64,000 bases of DNA, from assembly GCA_945861435.1 (NCBI GenBank), contig CAMAUX010000022.1:1-64000 (forward strand), given 5' to 3'. This stretch comes from Chthoniobacter flavus (lineage in GTDB: Bacteria > Verrucomicrobiota > Verrucomicrobiia > Chthoniobacterales > Chthoniobacteraceae). The notes beneath the pieces were generated by a model. The model ran no database searches. It was not told where the DNA came from and saw nothing but the letters and a program-made list of their open reading frames with translations. Position numbers and translations under genes: made by a program. Each line of letters starts with the position of its first letter. The first letter of the stretch is position 1. Shown here in pieces: positions 1 through 7,845 of this stretch.

Positions 1-67
1 GCTCAAGACAGTCTTGTCTGCGGTTTTTGGTGAAAGCGCTCGGGCAAAGTCCAACAAACACTTCGCA

Positions 68-307
68 ATGCCCCAAAGCCGCTACCCTCGCCGAATCCGC
101 CTCCACATCATTCCTTGAATCCCGTTTCCTAAGTCCGACGGGCTGCTAGGTTTCGAGATTGTCCGCAAGAGTGGCAGCCACATCGTCCTGCGCCGCGGTC
201 CGTCAGGCTGCGTGGTCCCAAATCATCGGGAAATCAAAACGTCCACTCACGCCAGCGTCCCGCGCCTGACTCATGCGACTCCCAAGGAGTTCATCTCCGC
301 GCTTTGA
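68..307 (+). pseudogene. hicA-like toxin gene remnant with an in-frame stop
   Basis: From about 131 to the TGA at 305-307 the frame reads GLLGFEIVRKSGSHIVLRR and then VVPNH, ending in EFISAL. This is the recognisable core of HicA mRNA interferases: a Gly-Phe-Glu strand, then the GSH motif carrying the catalytic His. An ATG at 68 lies in the same frame, but a TGA at 116-118 interrupts it, and no start codon lies between that stop and the conserved core. The N-terminal alpha/beta segment normally rich in PPISG-type residues is not recognisable. No hicB antitoxin gene follows before the next gene, which is on the opposite strand. A decayed toxin-antitoxin remnant is the best reading. Sequencing error at the TGA, or translation from a non-standard start, is the alternative. 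Confidence 0.6.
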
Positions 308-413
308 ACCTCACACGCGCTCAGCGGCGTCACAAGGCGACCGCACCGGTTCCGGACACAAACGCCCCTCGCTCCCACCCCACCCAGCCTCCGCCCTCCT
401 GAACTCAGGCCCC

Positions 414-1316
414 TCAGGGAGCTGAACTCAGGGCAGCCCGAAATCCGTAGTCGCAGTCGCAGTCGGCCGGGTCGTTGAAGTTGCGAGTCCCCACCGCGCA
501 GTAGTCCCCGTTGTAGCTCCCGCTCCCGCCACGGAAAACCCGGTTCGTGCCCGAATAGATATCAAAGCACCATTCCCACACATTCCCGCTCATATCATGC
601 ATACCCAGTTCACTCGCAGCCTTGGTCCCAACCAATTGCGTCCCACCCCCAGAGTTACCATTATACCACACCGCCGCGTCGATATCGTCGCTGCCACTGT
701 AAGTGTACCCCTTCGTCTGCGTTCCTCCACGCGCTGCCCACTCCCACTCCTTTTCACTCGGCAGCCGGTACCCATCCGCTGACGTATCGACCTCAGGCAC
801 CAATTCCCCAGTCCGGTACACCGCCCCATCAGAGAGCTTGTACACAGGCGTCTTCCCCTCCCTCTCACTGCGCGCATTGCACCACTTCAACGCCTGATAC
901 CACGTCACATCCGTCACAGGATAATTGCTCCCATTCCCAGCCCCCACCCCATCGAGATCATAGCCCTTGTTCGCCACACTCCAATCTCGCACCTGCTCAA
1001 ACTCCCCCCACTGCACAGGATATTTCCCAATATAAAACGTGCTCACTTCCACAGGCCCCAGTCCTGAAGAAGCAGGCAGCACGCCTCCGTCAACCCTGCA
1101 AAAGTCCCCCATGAAGGGCGCTGACTCACCAGCAGCAGCAGCTTTGAACGCAGCCAGGAGCCGCTTTCGCTCCCCAACTTTCTCAATCCCAATGTCCTTC
1201 AGATCGCCCTCGGACAGTTCACAAAGAATCGAGTCCCGGACGCCTTGATCCGTAAATGCCTCAAAGAGATGCTCGAGTTGTTCTCCTGCTAGAATCGATC
1301 TGAGATTTCTGTCCAT
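414..1316 (-). CDS. SAM domain plus FGE-sulfatase/C-type-lectin-fold protein
   Basis: About 300 residues. Residues 1-60 resemble a sterile alpha motif (LEHLFEAFTDQGV, LSEGDLKDIGI, ERKRLL), a protein-protein interaction fold. The rest is an FGE-sulfatase (SUMF1-like) domain with the DMSGNVWEWC and VFRGGSG motifs and a terminal GFR. The two copper-binding Cys of true formylglycine-generating enzymes are absent, so the protein is probably not catalytic. The segment between RGGS and GFR (about 438-530) is rich in Tyr, Asn, Asp, Cys and Phe encoded by NNC codons. That is how variable regions of diversity-generating-retroelement target proteins look. The frame could begin at a TTG at 1358, but ATG 1316 is preferred because the SAM fold starts there. 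An AT-rich stretch (1345-1425) upstream probably holds the promoter. The function is unknown. Confidence 0.8.
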   Translation of the reverse strand: MDRNLRSILAGEQLEHLFEAFTDQGVRDSILCELSEGDLKDIGIEKVGERKRLLAAFKAAAAGESAPFMGDFCRVDGGVLPASSGLGPVEVSTFYIGKYPVQWGEFEQVRDWSVANKGYDLDGVGAGNGSNYPVTDVTWYQALKWCNARSEREGKTPVYKLSDGAVYRTGELVPEVDTSADGYRLPSEKEWEWAARGGTQTKGYTYSGSDDIDAAVWYNGNSGGGTQLVGTKAASELGMHDMSGNVWEWCFDIYSGTNRVFRGGSGSYNGDYCAVGTRNFNDPADCDCDYGFRAALSSAP

Positions 1317-1450
1317 GACGGGAGGTGCTTGCAACTGACTGCTCGAACTGAACAACAAACAGTCAATTGTTAAAACATAAAAAAACTAATATGCGCTATA
1401 TATTTACACAAAACATAAACCCGCTACCATTACCCACCCCCCACAGCCCT

Positions 1451-1705
1451 TCACAAGATGAGCGCCCACTCCCACGCCGCAGGGGGGATGCGTAAGCTCT
1501 CCCGGAACACCTCCAGCGAACCGGCCAGGTCCCGGATAGCGGCTGCGCGGGCGGCACAGTACGCGCGCTCCCCTCCACCAATGTCGGCACTGCGTGCCTG
1601 TTCCACTTCGTTCTCCAGCAAGCCGTGCACGCCCTCGGTCACAGATTCCCAGACCGGGTCGCCCCTTGCCTCGGCCTCAATCTGGCCGAAGGCGAGCGCG
1701 CTCAT
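1451..1705 (-). CDS. Small hypothetical protein downstream of a response regulator
   Basis: 84 residues from an ATG at 1705 (a TTG lies one codon earlier), beginning 18 bp after the response regulator stop. It has no signal peptide, no membrane segment and no recognised domain. The composition is Ala/Glu/Arg-rich and mostly predicted helical (ENEVEQARSADIGGG, AYCAARAAAIRDLAG). Close spacing on the same strand suggests it is the third gene of the two-component operon. It could be a small scaffold or terminase-like fragment, but I do not recognise the family. It is real rather than a shadow mainly because of spacing and codon use. Confidence 0.5.
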   Translation of the reverse strand: MSALAFGQIEAEARGDPVWESVTEGVHGLLENEVEQARSADIGGGERAYCAARAAAIRDLAGSLEVFRESLRIPPAAWEWALIL

Positions 1706-1723
1706 CAAAACCTGAGTTCCCGC

Positions 1724-2416
1724 TCAACGACCCGCCCGCTCGCGGTACCGATAGCCCACCCCGCGCACCGTCTCAATCCACTCGGGCTCGGCCGGGTTGC
1801 GCTCGATCTTCTTGCGCAACTTCGCGATGTGCTGGTCCAGCGTCCGCGATTCCGGGAAGTACTCGATCCCCCAGCAGCGATCGAGCAGCGTGTCCCGTCC
1901 CACCACCTCGCCGCGCCGCTCAAAGAGCACCTCCAACAACGCCGCCTCACGCGGCGAGATGTCGATGGATTCCTCGCCGCGCACCACCCTCAACTCGCGC
2001 GGGTAGACCACCAGATCCCCAAATTCAAACCGCCTCGTATCCCCCTTCTCCCGCGCCTGCACCCGCCTCCACACCGCAAGAATGCGTGCCAGCAATTCCG
2101 CCTTTCCAAAGGGTTTCCGAATAAAATCATCCGCCCCCAACCGCAACCCCACCACCACGTCCACCTCCTCGTTCTTCGCGGAAAGAAACAGGATCGGCAC
2201 CCGCGCATCCGCGGCGCGCACCCTTCGGCAAACCTCGTACCCATCCACCTCCGGCATCATCACATCGAGGCACAGCAGATCCGGTGCATCCGCCTGCCAC
2301 CGCTCAAGCGCCTCCCGCCCGTTGCGCGCCAGAACCGTCCGGAAACCCTCCGAGCGCGCACACGCATCGAGCGCCTGCAACGTCAGCGGATCATCATCGG
2401 CGAACAGGATCTTCAT
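1724..2416 (-). CDS. OmpR/PhoB-family response regulator
   Basis: 230 residues. The receiver domain (1-115) has the acidic pocket ADDD at 6-9, phosphoacceptor Asp51 in LCLDVMMPE, Ser79 and Lys101 in IRKPFG. The C-terminal winged helix (about 130-230) has the typical ISPREAALLEVL and VRGVGYRYR motifs of DNA-binding OmpR regulators. The start is ATG 2416, whose first bases overlap the kinase stop codon (ATGA at 2416-2413), so translation is probably coupled to the upstream histidine kinase. It should be phosphorylated by that kinase and regulate transcription. Targets cannot be told from the sequence. Confidence 0.95.
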   Translation of the reverse strand: MKILFADDDPLTLQALDACARSEGFRTVLARNGREALERWQADAPDLLCLDVMMPEVDGYEVCRRVRAADARVPILFLSAKNEEVDVVVGLRLGADDFIRKPFGKAELLARILAVWRRVQAREKGDTRRFEFGDLVVYPRELRVVRGEESIDISPREAALLEVLFERRGEVVGRDTLLDRCWGIEYFPESRTLDQHIAKLRKKIERNPAEPEWIETVRGVGYRYRERAGR

Positions 2417-3996
2417 GCCACGGAAAGCATGCCCGGCACCGCGCACGCCGGAAGCTCCAATTCGAAAACCGCACCGCCCTCCGATGAAATCACACGCAAC
2501 GCCCCCCCCATCGCCCGCGCAATATCACGCGCAATGCACAGCCCCAGCCCCGTGCCCGTCACCCCGTCGCGCACATGATCGCTCAGCCGCTCAAATGGCT
2601 CGAAAACCCGCTCCCATGCGGCCCGCGGGATTCCCGGCCCATGATCCCGCACCCGCACCCATAGGCGCGCCCCATCCCACTGCATCGCGATCTGCACGGG
2701 CCCGCCCGGCGCGTACTTCTCAGCATTGGAGAGCAGATTCGCGAGGATCTGCGCCAGTGCGTCCCCGTCGATCAACAGGGAATCCGTCACCAACCCCTCG
2801 GTCTCCACGCGCATCCCGCGTCTCTCGAATCCCGCGGCAAACTGTTCCACCACCGCCGCAACCACGCTCGCCGGACAACACGCACCCGGACGCGCACGCA
2901 ACCCTCGCCGTTCCCGCTCCGAGAACGTCAGCACGTTCTCAATCAAACGCGCCAGCCGCCGCACCTCCTCCCGCACCAACGCCAGCGGACGTGCCTCCTC
3001 CTCCACCTCCTGAGCATCCGCAGCAAGATCGAGATTGAGCAGGATATTGGTGAGCGGGGTGCGCAGTTCATGCGACACCCGGTTCACAAACGACACCCGC
3101 TGCGATGCCAGCACACGGGCTCTCCGCCCCTGCACATACAGAATCAACCCGAGCCCCGCCACCAACACCGCCGCCACTCCTGCGCCCACCAGCACGCCCG
3201 TCCGATACACCACCCGCGTCGTGCGCGGATCCCATGCCAGAAGATCCCAATCCCCAAACCGACTGCGCAACGGCAAGACCAGATCCGGCGCAAATCCCGG
3301 CACCGCACCGTTCGAGAACACCTCGGCCCCCGAACGACTCCTCAACCGCTCGGCACCGTTCTCCCAGTGCAAAACATGGAACGCCTCCGACATCCCGCGC
3401 AGATGATCCGTCACCACCGTCTCTAAAACTGCACGATCCAACAGCATCACGACCAACTCCCTTGGCGAGACCGCCTGCCAATACACCAACGGCCATGCGG
3501 GCTCCGTGCGCCATCCACTGCGGGCTCCCGAACCAAGGAGCTCTGCCGCGTCCAGAATCAGCGGGGTCCTCACCGTCCAGGGACGGGGCGGCGAAAACAC
3601 CGGCATGGGAATACGCACCCCCGGATTGGCGCCCACGGTGACATGCAAGCCCTCCGCGCCGCGTTCAGTCCCAGGCCCCCCCCCACGCGAACGCGCAGCG
3701 TCTCCCGAAGTCGGATCCAACACCGACACCTGCACGATTCCCGCAACGCGTTGTGCTTCACTTCGGATCACAAACACCTCCGTCGAAGCATTGAGCGCAA
3801 CCACGCGCAGATGGCTTTCATACAGGACTCCCAGCCGGTCGAGCTCCTCCTGGAACACCGAGGCGCATCGCATCAGCGGTTCTCGATCGCGCTCATGGCG
3901 CACCTGCTCTTCCCGCCGCGAAAGCATCACGCCGCCGCCGCCGATTACCGCGGCAATTCCCAGCAGCAGACAAAGCGTTGCGCGTGCTCCCAGCAT
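2413..3996 (-). CDS. Membrane sensor histidine kinase
   Basis: 527 residues. There are two membrane segments, near residues 5-25 and 265-290 (GVAAVLVAGLGLILYV), bracketing a periplasmic sensor region of about 240 residues that matches no named sensor fold. The cytoplasmic part has a HisKA dimerisation helix with the phospho-accepting His in VSHELRTPL. It is followed by a HATPase_c domain with the N box (ANLLSNAEKY), G1 (DHGPGIP) and G2 (GTGLGLCIA). The start ATG 3996 has a good ribosome-binding site (AAGGGA, about 8 nt upstream). It is the first gene of a two-component operon with the regulator at 1724-2416. The stimulus is unknown. The large, unclassified periplasmic region is the part worth modelling. 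Confidence 0.95.
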   Translation of the reverse strand: MLGARATLCLLLGIAAVIGGGGVMLSRREEQVRHERDREPLMRCASVFQEELDRLGVLYESHLRVVALNASTEVFVIRSEAQRVAGIVQVSVLDPTSGDAARSRGGGPGTERGAEGLHVTVGANPGVRIPMPVFSPPRPWTVRTPLILDAAELLGSGARSGWRTEPAWPLVYWQAVSPRELVVMLLDRAVLETVVTDHLRGMSEAFHVLHWENGAERLRSRSGAEVFSNGAVPGFAPDLVLPLRSRFGDWDLLAWDPRTTRVVYRTGVLVGAGVAAVLVAGLGLILYVQGRRARVLASQRVSFVNRVSHELRTPLTNILLNLDLAADAQEVEEEARPLALVREEVRRLARLIENVLTFSERERRGLRARPGACCPASVVAAVVEQFAAGFERRGMRVETEGLVTDSLLIDGDALAQILANLLSNAEKYAPGGPVQIAMQWDGARLWVRVRDHGPGIPRAAWERVFEPFERLSDHVRDGVTGTGLGLCIARDIARAMGGALRVISSEGGAVFELELPACAVPGMLSVA

Positions 3997-4030
3997 AACG
4001 GCTCCCTTCTTCAGCCTCTGGAAGCCCCAC

Positions 4031-5509
4031 TCACCGTGCCTCGTTCAGAAACCGCACAAACACCAGCACGGCACGCCCTTCATCCTTGCGCCCATCGACG
4101 CCGGAACCCACCGGCGCACTCAGCGTCCCCACCAGCGTCTGCTGCCCCACCGCAGCCCGCTGTCTGCACTTGAGCTCGCGCGACTCGAAAAGAGGTTGTG
4201 CCGGCCACTCCATTGCCACCCCCTCCACCTTGAGCGATCCTCGATGCACCACACTCGAAAGGTTCTGCGCGACCACAATCCCGCCATCCCCCTCGACCTC
4301 GAGCTCAAACTCAACCCGCACCCCCACGTTGCGCGTCTCAAACCTAGACGCCCATGCAGCGCCCCATCCATTCACGCCGCTGACAGACTTTGCCTTTCCA
4401 GTCGCCACGGCTTTTCCCCTCCCGGATGCCGCATCCTTTTTCCCCGCCTCCTCAACCACCTCTCCCCGCCCTCCCCGAGACTGATCATTGTCCTCGGAAT
4501 TCTTCTCCCCGGAATCTGGCGGCGTGAATTCCGTTGGGTAGTGCACTTCGGAGAACCCGGAACTCCCCACCCTCTGACCGCTGGACGCATCCGCCACCAC
4601 CATGTCGTCAATCCGCGCCCGGCCCTCCTCCATAAGCGTGCGCACTTGTTCCCATGCCGCATCCGCGATCCCTGCACCTTTGAAGAGGTCCCGCCCGAGC
4701 GCCCGATCCATGGAGCAAAAGGTGTACTGCACCTTCCATCCACCCGCCGGAACCGCCCCGCCAGTCACTCCACTCTTCCCCGTCCCTGCTCGCACCGCAT
4801 GCACCGTCAAAAATCCAAGGCGCATCTCCCTCTGTGCCCCGCCAAGCGCCCCAGCATCCGCTGAAAGGGTCCCCACAAAGTGCGGCTCACCCACCGGAAT
4901 CAACGCCGAAACCTGCAACTCCTCAACGCCAAAGAGCGGCTGCGCCCACGGCAGCAGACCGGGCTTCAGCGCTTCCTCACGGAATCCGCCAAAACGGACC
5001 GACCGCGGGTTCATCGTGACATTCACGCTCCGCTCGTCGGAACCCGCAGACAGTTCCATCTCAAACGCCTCCCCCACCGCACGCATCTCAAAAGCCGTGG
5101 GAAACGCCGACAACCCAGCCGCCCTCGGCGCATCGTACTCAGTCGGATACCGAACCTCGTCCACCGACTGAACCACGACGCGCTCCCCACCAACAGACGC
5201 CACACTTTGGAGAACCTCCAGACGCGCCCTCCCTTCCTTCTCCAAACCCTGCACGCGCTGGTACAACGCAGCCGACTTCATCTCCTCCTGCAGCAACGCG
5301 AACGCCCCCTCACCCGCCATCGAGTACACCTCAAACACCGTCTGATACCCCAGCACCTGCCCACCCGTCACGGCAGCGGAACCCTTGGCTGCGGCCTCGC
5401 CCCGTTCTTTTACAAAGGGATCCGATCTCTGCGGAGTCTGTCCGAAACCACAAGGCACGCCACACAGCAGCGCGCCGGCGATCGTAATCAGCGGGAGAAT
5501 CTTGTTCAT
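4031..5509 (-). CDS. Secreted two-repeat protein of unknown function
   Basis: 492 residues with an N-terminal signal peptide (ITIAGALLCGVPCGFG, cleavage near residue 23). I recognise no named family. The protein contains two homologous halves. Each has an EGRAR segment, then an EVRYPTEY or EVHYPTEF motif, a segment beginning FETRNVGV or FEMRAVGE, and a late block (QPLFGVEEL in one, QPLFESREL in the other) followed by a VGTLSA strand. The same order in both halves indicates an internal duplication. A Lys/Glu/Asp-rich linker (about residues 325-375) sits in the second half. It is probably periplasmic or outer-membrane associated. The ATG at 5509 is immediately preceded by a short inverted repeat in the mRNA leader. 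Confidence 0.75.
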   Translation of the reverse strand: MNKILPLITIAGALLCGVPCGFGQTPQRSDPFVKERGEAAAKGSAAVTGGQVLGYQTVFEVYSMAGEGAFALLQEEMKSAALYQRVQGLEKEGRARLEVLQSVASVGGERVVVQSVDEVRYPTEYDAPRAAGLSAFPTAFEMRAVGEAFEMELSAGSDERSVNVTMNPRSVRFGGFREEALKPGLLPWAQPLFGVEELQVSALIPVGEPHFVGTLSADAGALGGAQREMRLGFLTVHAVRAGTGKSGVTGGAVPAGGWKVQYTFCSMDRALGRDLFKGAGIADAAWEQVRTLMEEGRARIDDMVVADASSGQRVGSSGFSEVHYPTEFTPPDSGEKNSEDNDQSRGGRGEVVEEAGKKDAASGRGKAVATGKAKSVSGVNGWGAAWASRFETRNVGVRVEFELEVEGDGGIVVAQNLSSVVHRGSLKVEGVAMEWPAQPLFESRELKCRQRAAVGQQTLVGTLSAPVGSGVDGRKDEGRAVLVFVRFLNEAR

Positions 5510-5510
5510 T

Positions 5511-5534
5511 GGGGGATAAACTATCTATTCCCCC
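5511..5534 (-). promoter_or_regulatory. Inverted repeat abutting the start codon
   Basis: GGGGGA at 5511-5516 pairs with TCCCCC at 5529-5534 across a 12-nt loop. In the minus-strand transcript the hairpin would end one base before ATG 5509, where a ribosome-binding site would be. This could limit ribosome access or be a protein-binding site. No function is proven. Confidence 0.35.
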
Positions 5535-5629
5535 ATCCGCTGGGTGACCGGCAAGTACAGCCAGTGTAATAGTTTTGTAAATCAAGCCGCCTCGCCCGCC
5601 CAGTCATCCGCCTTACCCTCACACAGCCC

Positions 5630-5857
5630 ATGGATAAGAAGCCCCAGATCCCCTGCGCCACCTGCGGGAAACCCACGAACTTCTTCTCCCCACCCACCGG
5701 CCCCTTCTGCTGCCAGCGCTGCCAACTCGTGGATCTCGGACGCTGGCTCAATGAGGAATACCGCATCAGCGAACCCCTGACCCCAGATCACCTCGAGGAA
5801 TACGCAGACCTCTCGGGCGATTCCCTCGACCACGCCGAGGACGACGGCTCACACTAA
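5630..5857 (+). CDS. yacG: DNA gyrase inhibitor YacG
   Basis: 75 residues, the usual size of YacG. It carries the zinc-binding set CATCGKP and CCQRC (four Cys) followed by the conserved [12 protein letters not shown] segment, and an acidic C-terminal tail. YacG binds GyrB and inhibits gyrase in the cytoplasm. It is a monocistronic gene between two minus-strand genes, starting at ATG 5630. The family assignment is secure. The regulatory role in this organism is inferred from E. coli. Confidence 0.93.
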   Translation: MDKKPQIPCATCGKPTNFFSPPTGPFCCQRCQLVDLGRWLNEEYRISEPLTPDHLEEYADLSGDSLDHAEDDGSH

Positions 5858-5873
5858 TTTCCACGGGCCCGCT

Positions 5874-6917
5874 TCACGGTGCCTGCCCATCCCGCACACA
5901 CCGGAACCCAAGGTGCGCAAACGCCGCGCCGGCCTGCTGCCTCATCCGCGAACCCGTGCGGTATCCTTTGCTATAGACATCATTGCACAGGAACGATCCT
6001 CCGCGCACCACGCGCTCCGAGCCAGTCGAAGGCCCCGGAGGATTCTCCCGCGCACTGTGGCTGTAATAGTCCGCTCCGTAATAATCCGCGCACCATTCCC
6101 ACACATTACCCGCCATATCATGCAGGCCGAAACCGTTGGCGAGAAAACTCGCCACAGGCGCCAAACCCTTGAATCCATCCTCACCCACATCCTGTTGGGG
6201 AAAGCGCCCCTGCCACAGGTTCGCCATCCAACGTCCCTCGGGCAGCTTCTCGCGTCCCCACACATAAGGCACGTGGATAAGCCCGCCACGGGCTGCGAAC
6301 TCCCACTCCGCCTCGGTCGGAAGCCGCTTGCCCGCCCACTTCGCATAGGCGCACGCATCCTCCCATGCCACCTGCACCACAGGATGTTTCCCGCGCCCAT
6401 CCAAATCCGAACGCGGGCCCTCCGGATGCCGCCAGCTCGCACCAGGCGTAAGCTTCCACCACTGCATCACATCAGAGAAATTCTCCACCCTCTCCGGCGC
6501 GCTGAACGTGTATCCGCCCACCGCCGCGCCGGAACCTTCCACGGGCCGCTCCGCCACGGTCACGTACCCAGTGGCATCCACGAAGCGGCCGAACTGCTCA
6601 TTAGTCACCTCGGTGCGGTCCATCCAAAAACCGCCCACTTTTACATCATGCAAAGGCTGCTCATCGGGCTGCCCGTCATTGGCCCCCATCGTGAACTTCC
6701 CCGCCGCAATCCACACCATCCCCCCGGACGCATCGGAATTGCGCACAGCCGTCGCATTGCGCAGACGCCGGATGCGCATCGCCTCCCGGCTCACCCACAG
6801 CGTGCTCATGAGGATGAGCCCCAGCAGCAGTCCTGAGATGATCAACGCCGTGCGCGTGGCTGGCGTCATGAACCGACGTTCCGAAGGATCAGGAGTGGGA
6901 TTGGACACGACGTCCAT
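5874..6917 (-). CDS. Membrane-anchored FGE-like (SUMF1) protein
   Basis: 347 residues. A single N-terminal membrane helix (about 23-43, TALIISGLLLGLILMSTLW) is followed by an FGE-sulfatase domain starting at GGMVWIAAGKFTMG, with DRTEVTNEQFGRFV, RLPTEAEWEFAARGG and DMAGNVWEWC. In true formylglycine-generating enzymes two Cys five residues apart bind Cu(I). Here the first is present (GGSFLC) but the position of the second is Ser (NDVYS). Conversion of sulfatase Cys to formylglycine is therefore doubtful. No sulfatase gene is in the window. It is more likely an extracytoplasmic member of the wider SUMF1 group. ATG 6917 is the first Met of the frame. Confidence 0.88.
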   Translation of the reverse strand: MDVVSNPTPDPSERRFMTPATRTALIISGLLLGLILMSTLWVSREAMRIRRLRNATAVRNSDASGGMVWIAAGKFTMGANDGQPDEQPLHDVKVGGFWMDRTEVTNEQFGRFVDATGYVTVAERPVEGSGAAVGGYTFSAPERVENFSDVMQWWKLTPGASWRHPEGPRSDLDGRGKHPVVQVAWEDACAYAKWAGKRLPTEAEWEFAARGGLIHVPYVWGREKLPEGRWMANLWQGRFPQQDVGEDGFKGLAPVASFLANGFGLHDMAGNVWEWCADYYGADYYSHSARENPPGPSTGSERVVRGGSFLCNDVYSKGYRTGSRMRQQAGAAFAHLGFRCVRDGQAP

Positions 6918-6977
6918 TCTCCAAATGTCCCCCGGAAAAGCCAGCGCTCCGACGCCACTCCCTCCCGTTCACCCCGT

Positions 6978-7751
6978 TCACGGTACGTAACGCTTCACCC
7001 TCGCCTGCCACCCCGGCAGCCACCGCTCCTCCCGCCGCTCCGGCGGTGCATTGCGAACACGTCTCGCCAGCACCTCCGATGCGCTCTTGGAAAAAGCGGT
7101 CACCGGATCGCCTTTCTCAGCCATCTGCTCGAGCACCGCCAGCAATCCCCAGCCCTGCCCCTGGTAACGCTCCGTCGGACTCGTCCCCTCGCCCTTGAAG
7201 TTCACATAATCAATCAGCGCAAACGTCCCCGCCCCACTCTGCGCAAGCCGGTCAAAATTGGCCCTCACCTTGGCGCGCGCAGCCGGCGACGTCTCCGCCA
7301 GCATTTTCGGGAGCGCCTCCCGCATCCGCTGCGCAAGGAACTCGCTCTGCAACGCCACCGTCGTCGCCAACAACTCGCGCAACTGCTCCATCCGCGCCCC
7401 CTTGAAATCACGCTGAAACTCCGCCTTCGTCTTCCATGGACACGCCGACGCCCCACGCAGCCACTCCGGAAGCGTCACCCCACGGCCGCCGAGAAAACGC
7501 ACCAGATGCGGAAAGCTCTCTTCAAAGGGCCCCTTCGCCCCGGCCGGATACCAGATGAAATGCCCGATCCCAAGGGAAGCGAACGCCTCTCCCTCATTCC
7601 ACGAAGTAAGTCCGTCGCGCGTTCCAGCACACTCATTCTGCCAAACTTTTCGCCCCACGGACTCTAGTTCCGCCGGAGCAAGTCCCCCTGCAAAAGCCCC
7701 TGCGACACTCACCATCATCAAACTAATGAACAGCTTCGCCTTCATCATCAT
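6978..7751 (-). CDS. Conserved secreted protein, function unknown
   Basis: 257 residues with a clear signal peptide (residues 4-21). The mature part has motifs such as GLTSWNEGEAFASLGIGHFIWYP and LIDYVNFKGEG. These are strongly conserved-looking and recall a family of exported proteins of unknown function found in several Gram-negative phyla. Repeated acidic and aromatic residues could form a lysozyme-like active site (the E in WNEGE, the N/F in YVNFKGEG), but this is speculation. Three ATG codons in a row (7751, 7748, 7745) follow a good ribosome-binding site (AAGGTGG). It is divergent from the Gfo/Idh gene, with 94 bp of shared upstream DNA. Confidence 0.75.
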   Translation of the reverse strand: MMMKAKLFISLMMVSVAGAFAGGLAPAELESVGRKVWQNECAGTRDGLTSWNEGEAFASLGIGHFIWYPAGAKGPFEESFPHLVRFLGGRGVTLPEWLRGASACPWKTKAEFQRDFKGARMEQLRELLATTVALQSEFLAQRMREALPKMLAETSPAARAKVRANFDRLAQSGAGTFALIDYVNFKGEGTSPTERYQGQGWGLLAVLEQMAEKGDPVTAFSKSASEVLARRVRNAPPERREERWLPGWQARVKRYVP

Positions 7752-7845
7752 TCACCACCTTAGCGCATCTTTACAAATTACAAGGCCCCCCTCACCCCCA
7801 TCTTTTTCCCTGACTTGCAACGCGCACGTCTCCTACGGTTCCCAC

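Noticed and set aside
1625-2578. Plus-strand open frame across the response regulator
   Set aside because: Arg/His/Pro-rich shadow of the minus-strand genes.
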